Part shown: in pieces, positions 8,817 to 10,626 of the stretch
Numbering within the stretch: the stretch's first letter is position 1
Layout: every line of letters begins with the position of its first letter
NCBI GenBank assembly: GCA_007128045.1
Contig: SKYG01000179.1
Location: 1-10,626, forward strand
Length of the DNA: 10,626 nt
Source of the DNA: Bacteroidales bacterium
GTDB lineage: Bacteria > Bacteroidota > Bacteroidia > Bacteroidales > UBA7960
Reading direction: 5' to 3'
Position numbers and translations under genes: made by a program
The notes under the pieces: model-generated
Seen by the model: only the letters and a program-made list of their open reading frames with translations
What the model was told of the DNA's origin: nothing
Database searches by the model: none

Positions 8817-10044
8817 TTAATTCTTTCAACATTCCCATTGCTGCAATACCGGCCCTGATAATATTTCGTTCCCTGGTATCACCAAAAGAATACACCTTGC
8901 TAACAATTTTCTGGTTGTTGGCAACCGCTATCCATACTGTGCCAACGGGTTTGGTGTCGGTTCCTCCTGATGGTCCTGCTATTCCGCTTACTGCCATTGA
9001 GTAGTCGGCGTCAAAAAGCTTTAGTGAGTTTCTTGCCATTACTTCAACCACTTCCTGGCTGACGGCTCCGTATGTTTGCAGTATCTCCGGATCAACCGAA
9101 AGGAGCTGTTGTTTGGCCTGGTTGGAATAAGCTATAACAGACCCTTTGTAATAGGCTGAACTGCCGGGAACACTTGTAAGCTTATGAGAGATATAGCCTC
9201 CGGTACAGCTCTCGGCAGTGCAAACAGTAGCTGATCTTTCTGCAAGCATTTTGCCAATCAGCTCTTCCATTACCTGATCGTCATAACCCCATATGTATTC
9301 CGGGATAATTGTATGTAATTGTTCGACTTGCGTTTCAATTGTTTTTTCGATGATTTCTTTATCTGGACCTTTTCCCGAAAGTCTTAGTTTTACAATTCCT
9401 GGCGATGGCAGGTATGCCAGCGTGATAAACTCTGGCAGCTGGTCTTCCCATCCGGATATCTTTTCAGCCAGAAAAGATTCTCCAATCCCTTGCGTTAATA
9501 CTGTTCTATGTATGATATGGTATTCTTTTACCCTGTTTTTTAATGCAGGTAAAATACCATCGGTCATCATATGTTGCATTTCAAACGGCACACCAGGCAT
9601 AGAGATCAGTATTGTGTTATTATGTTCAAACCACAGTCCCGGAGCGGTGCCGTAAGGATTCCTAATAATCTGTGCTTTATCTGGCACCAATGCCTGCAAT
9701 TTATTCAGCTCTGTAAGTTCGAACCCCCTTTTCTCAAAAAAATGCTGATTATCCAACATGACCGTTTGATTTTCGACCAACTTACTGTCAAATAATTCAC
9801 AGAGGGCTTTTTTTGTAATATCGTCGCGTGTGGGACCAAGACCACCGGTTGTGAGCACCAGGTCGGCCCTTTGAATGGCCTGATTGATGGTGTTAAGGAT
9901 GTCGTCATGGTTATCAGCAATCACCACAATCTGTCTGACGGTAATTCCCACAGTGTTGAGGTTGCGGGATAGCCATGCCGCATTGGTGTTTACGGTTTGT
10001 CCAATGAGTAATTCTTCACCAATTGAGATTATTTCAGCAATCAT
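8809..10044 (-). CDS. cinA: CinA-family protein with C-terminal nicotinamide-nucleotide amidase domain
   Basis: A 411-residue two-domain CinA. The N-terminal COG1058/MoCF-like domain (about 1-170) carries ISIGEELLIGQTVNTN (6-21) and TTGGLGPTRDD (65-75), the signature of the ADP-ribose pyrophosphatase-type domain. A linker (about 175-250) follows, then the C-terminal PncC domain (about 255-411) with active-site segments TAESCTGG (276-283) and SGIAGPSGG (353-361). Known activity of the family: deamidation of nicotinamide mononucleotide to nicotinate mononucleotide in the pyridine-nucleotide salvage cycle; the competence link of the name is from Gram-positive bacteria and need not apply. Length is the usual one. 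ATG at 10042-10044 begins the conserved MIAEIISIGEE, so the start is secure; no Shine-Dalgarno sequence and no exact TAnnTTTG box are seen before it. It lies 43 bases upstream of mfd on the same strand. Confidence 0.95.
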   Translation of the reverse strand: MIAEIISIGEELLIGQTVNTNAAWLSRNLNTVGITVRQIVVIADNHDDILNTINQAIQRADLVLTTGGLGPTRDDITKKALCELFDSKLVENQTVMLDNQHFFEKRGFELTELNKLQALVPDKAQIIRNPYGTAPGLWFEHNNTILISMPGVPFEMQHMMTDGILPALKNRVKEYHIIHRTVLTQGIGESFLAEKISGWEDQLPEFITLAYLPSPGIVKLRLSGKGPDKEIIEKTIETQVEQLHTIIPEYIWGYDDQVMEELIGKMLAERSATVCTAESCTGGYISHKLTSVPGSSAYYKGSVIAYSNQAKQQLLSVDPEILQTYGAVSQEVVEVMARNSLKLFDADYSMAVSGIAGPSGGTDTKPVGTVWIAVANNQKIVSKVYSFGDTRERNIIRAGIAAMGMLKELIE

Positions 10045-10071
10045 GGTATTCTATTTGAGTTAAATTATAAG

Positions 10072-10129
10072 ACTTTATGCAGCAGACGCACTTTTAATTG
10101 AAAAATATGTAATGCTAATAACATAAAGT
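10072..10129. repeat. 8-base inverted repeat upstream of cinA
   Basis: ACTTTATG (10072-10079) and CATAAAGT (10122-10129) are exact reverse complements 42 bases apart, 28 bases beyond the cinA start. A second pair, GCAGAC (10082-10087) and GTCTGC (10135-10140), is interleaved with it in the order A, B, A', B'. They could be regulator sites or chance in AT-rich DNA. Confidence 0.4.
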
Positions 10130-10161
10130 GTTTGGTCTGCAAATTTCCACAAATTATTCAT

Positions 10162-10169
10162 TATTTTTG
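10162..10169 (+). promoter_or_regulatory. Candidate -7 box for the nucleoside phosphorylase
   Basis: TATTTTTG matches TAnnTTTG. The nearest upstream TTG (10132-10134) is 27 bases away, longer than the usual 17-23, so the -33 part is weak. If used, it would give a leader of about 130 bases containing the hairpin at 10199-10227 and the heptamer repeats. Confidence 0.35.
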
Positions 10170-10198
10170 TGTGTATGCAAAAATAAGCAGATAAAACA

Positions 10199-10227
10199 CC
10201 CATGTCAAACGCCTGGACACACATGGG
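10199..10227 (+). repeat. Short hairpin in the phosphorylase leader region
   Basis: CCCATGT (10199-10205) and ACATGGG (10221-10227) form a perfect 7-base-pair stem around a 15-base loop. No U-run follows, so it is not a convincing intrinsic terminator. It may be a leader RNA structure or a dyad binding site; I do not recognise a known riboswitch. Confidence 0.45.
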
Positions 10228-10259
10228 GGATGATTATTAGCACCATAACCCTATCTGGT

Positions 10260-10294
10260 TTTTGACCTTTGACTTTCGACCTTTGACTTTCGAC
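10260..10294. repeat. Five tandem degenerate heptamers (YTTYGAC)
   Basis: Five contiguous 7-base units: TTTTGAC, CTTTGAC, TTTCGAC, CTTTGAC, TTTCGAC. The last four also form an exact 14-base duplication (10267-10280 and 10281-10294). The array ends 14 bases before the phosphorylase ATG. Each TTTGAC unit resembles a -33/-35 promoter element. The array itself is seen directly; any regulatory or phase-variable role is inference. Confidence 0.8.
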
Positions 10295-10308
10295 TAAAAT
10301 TTTAATAT

Positions 10309-10626
10309 ATGAAACATTTTAAAGAGTCTGAGCTGATCCTGAATCCTGATGGCAGCATATACCATTTGAACCTCAGGCCGGAACAGGTTGCCTCCAAAAT
10401 AATCCTTGTTGGTGATCAAAACCGGGTAGGTCGTATATCTGCTCATTTCAGTTCTATAGAACACCGGGTGCAGAACAGAGAGTTTACCACACATACAGGG
10501 TATTTTAACAAGGAAAGAATAGGGCTTTCTATGAGCACAAGTTCGTTAATTCATTTGTCGCCGGAACAAAAGAAGCAATATTTCTCGCCGGGCTGGTGCT
10601 CGTTTCAAGAGTTCTACACCCGTCAA
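10309..10626 (+). CDS. Nucleoside (uridine-type) phosphorylase, N-terminal part, cut by window end
   Basis: The first 106 codons of a PNP/UDP-family nucleoside phosphorylase, which splits nucleosides with phosphate for base salvage. Seen: ESELILNPDGSIYHLNLRPEQ (residues 6-26), typical of the Bacteroidota branch, phosphate-binding VGDQNRV (34-40, the G-D-x-x-R motif), and NREFTTHTGYF (56-66). From about residue 72 (after KERI) the sequence reads GLSMSTSS and onward; the family normally continues with a V-S-T-G-I-G-x-D-N-I-D segment, which is absent. The last ~35 codons are therefore suspect: frameshift, assembly join, insertion or genuine divergence. ATG at 10309 fits the family N-terminus; the leader is AT-rich with no Shine-Dalgarno sequence and follows the heptamer array. 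Family assignment is good; uridine versus other substrate is not decided, and intactness is uncertain. Confidence 0.75.
   Translation, partial: MKHFKESELILNPDGSIYHLNLRPEQVASKIILVGDQNRVGRISAHFSSIEHRVQNREFTTHTGYFNKERIGLSMSTSSLIHLSPEQKKQYFSPGWCSFQEFYTRQ

Noticed and set aside
10291..10494. Minus-strand frame opposite the phosphorylase start
   Set aside because: The plus-strand frame has clear nucleoside phosphorylase motifs; the minus frame has none.
1..10626. Novel multi-gene system, CRISPR, defence island, prophage or insertion sequence
   Set aside because: All full-length genes are recognisable housekeeping families with intact motifs; no transposase, integrase, spaced repeats or tRNA-associated junctions were found.

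Overview
The window looks like a chromosomal housekeeping segment from a member of the Bacteroidota, probably near the Bacteroidales/Marinilabiliales. Three things point there. Protein families read as Bacteroidota versions: a TamA-like outer-membrane lipoprotein (TamL), a GlmM with a GEGNGG sugar loop, and a stand-alone RecD2/Dda-like helicase. Several gene starts have the Bacteroidota promoter signature TTG-N17-23-TAnnTTTG. Most starts lack a strong Shine-Dalgarno sequence. The order-level placement is inference.

Layout, left to right. Positions 34-3804 hold a two-gene minus-strand unit: tamL (3804 to 1465), then a superfamily 1 helicase (1458 to 34), with a 6-base gap. Positions 3805-3952 are a divergent intergenic region with a strong promoter for glmM on the plus strand, a weaker one for tamL on the minus strand, and a perfect 10-base inverted repeat over the tamL -7 box. 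glmM (3953-5356, plus) converges on mfd (8765 to 5388, minus) with a 31-base gap. mfd starts at TTG, and its likely promoter begins in the last codons of the upstream minus-strand gene cinA (10044 to 8809). Positions 10045-10308 are a divergent, non-coding, AT-rich region with inverted repeats, a short hairpin and five tandem heptamers. A plus-strand nucleoside phosphorylase begins at 10309 and is cut by the window end; its last ~35 codons do not fit the family.

Functionally the genes cover outer-membrane biogenesis (tamL), amino-sugar supply for peptidoglycan and LPS (glmM), DNA repair and transcription coupling (mfd, helicase), NAD-cycle or nucleotide clean-up (cinA) and nucleoside salvage (phosphorylase). 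These are ordinary neighbours and not an evident single pathway. I see no mobile element, CRISPR array, tRNA, rRNA, phage gene, toxin pair or defence system, and no undescribed multi-gene system. The points worth a second look are in the intergenic regions and at the right-hand edge.
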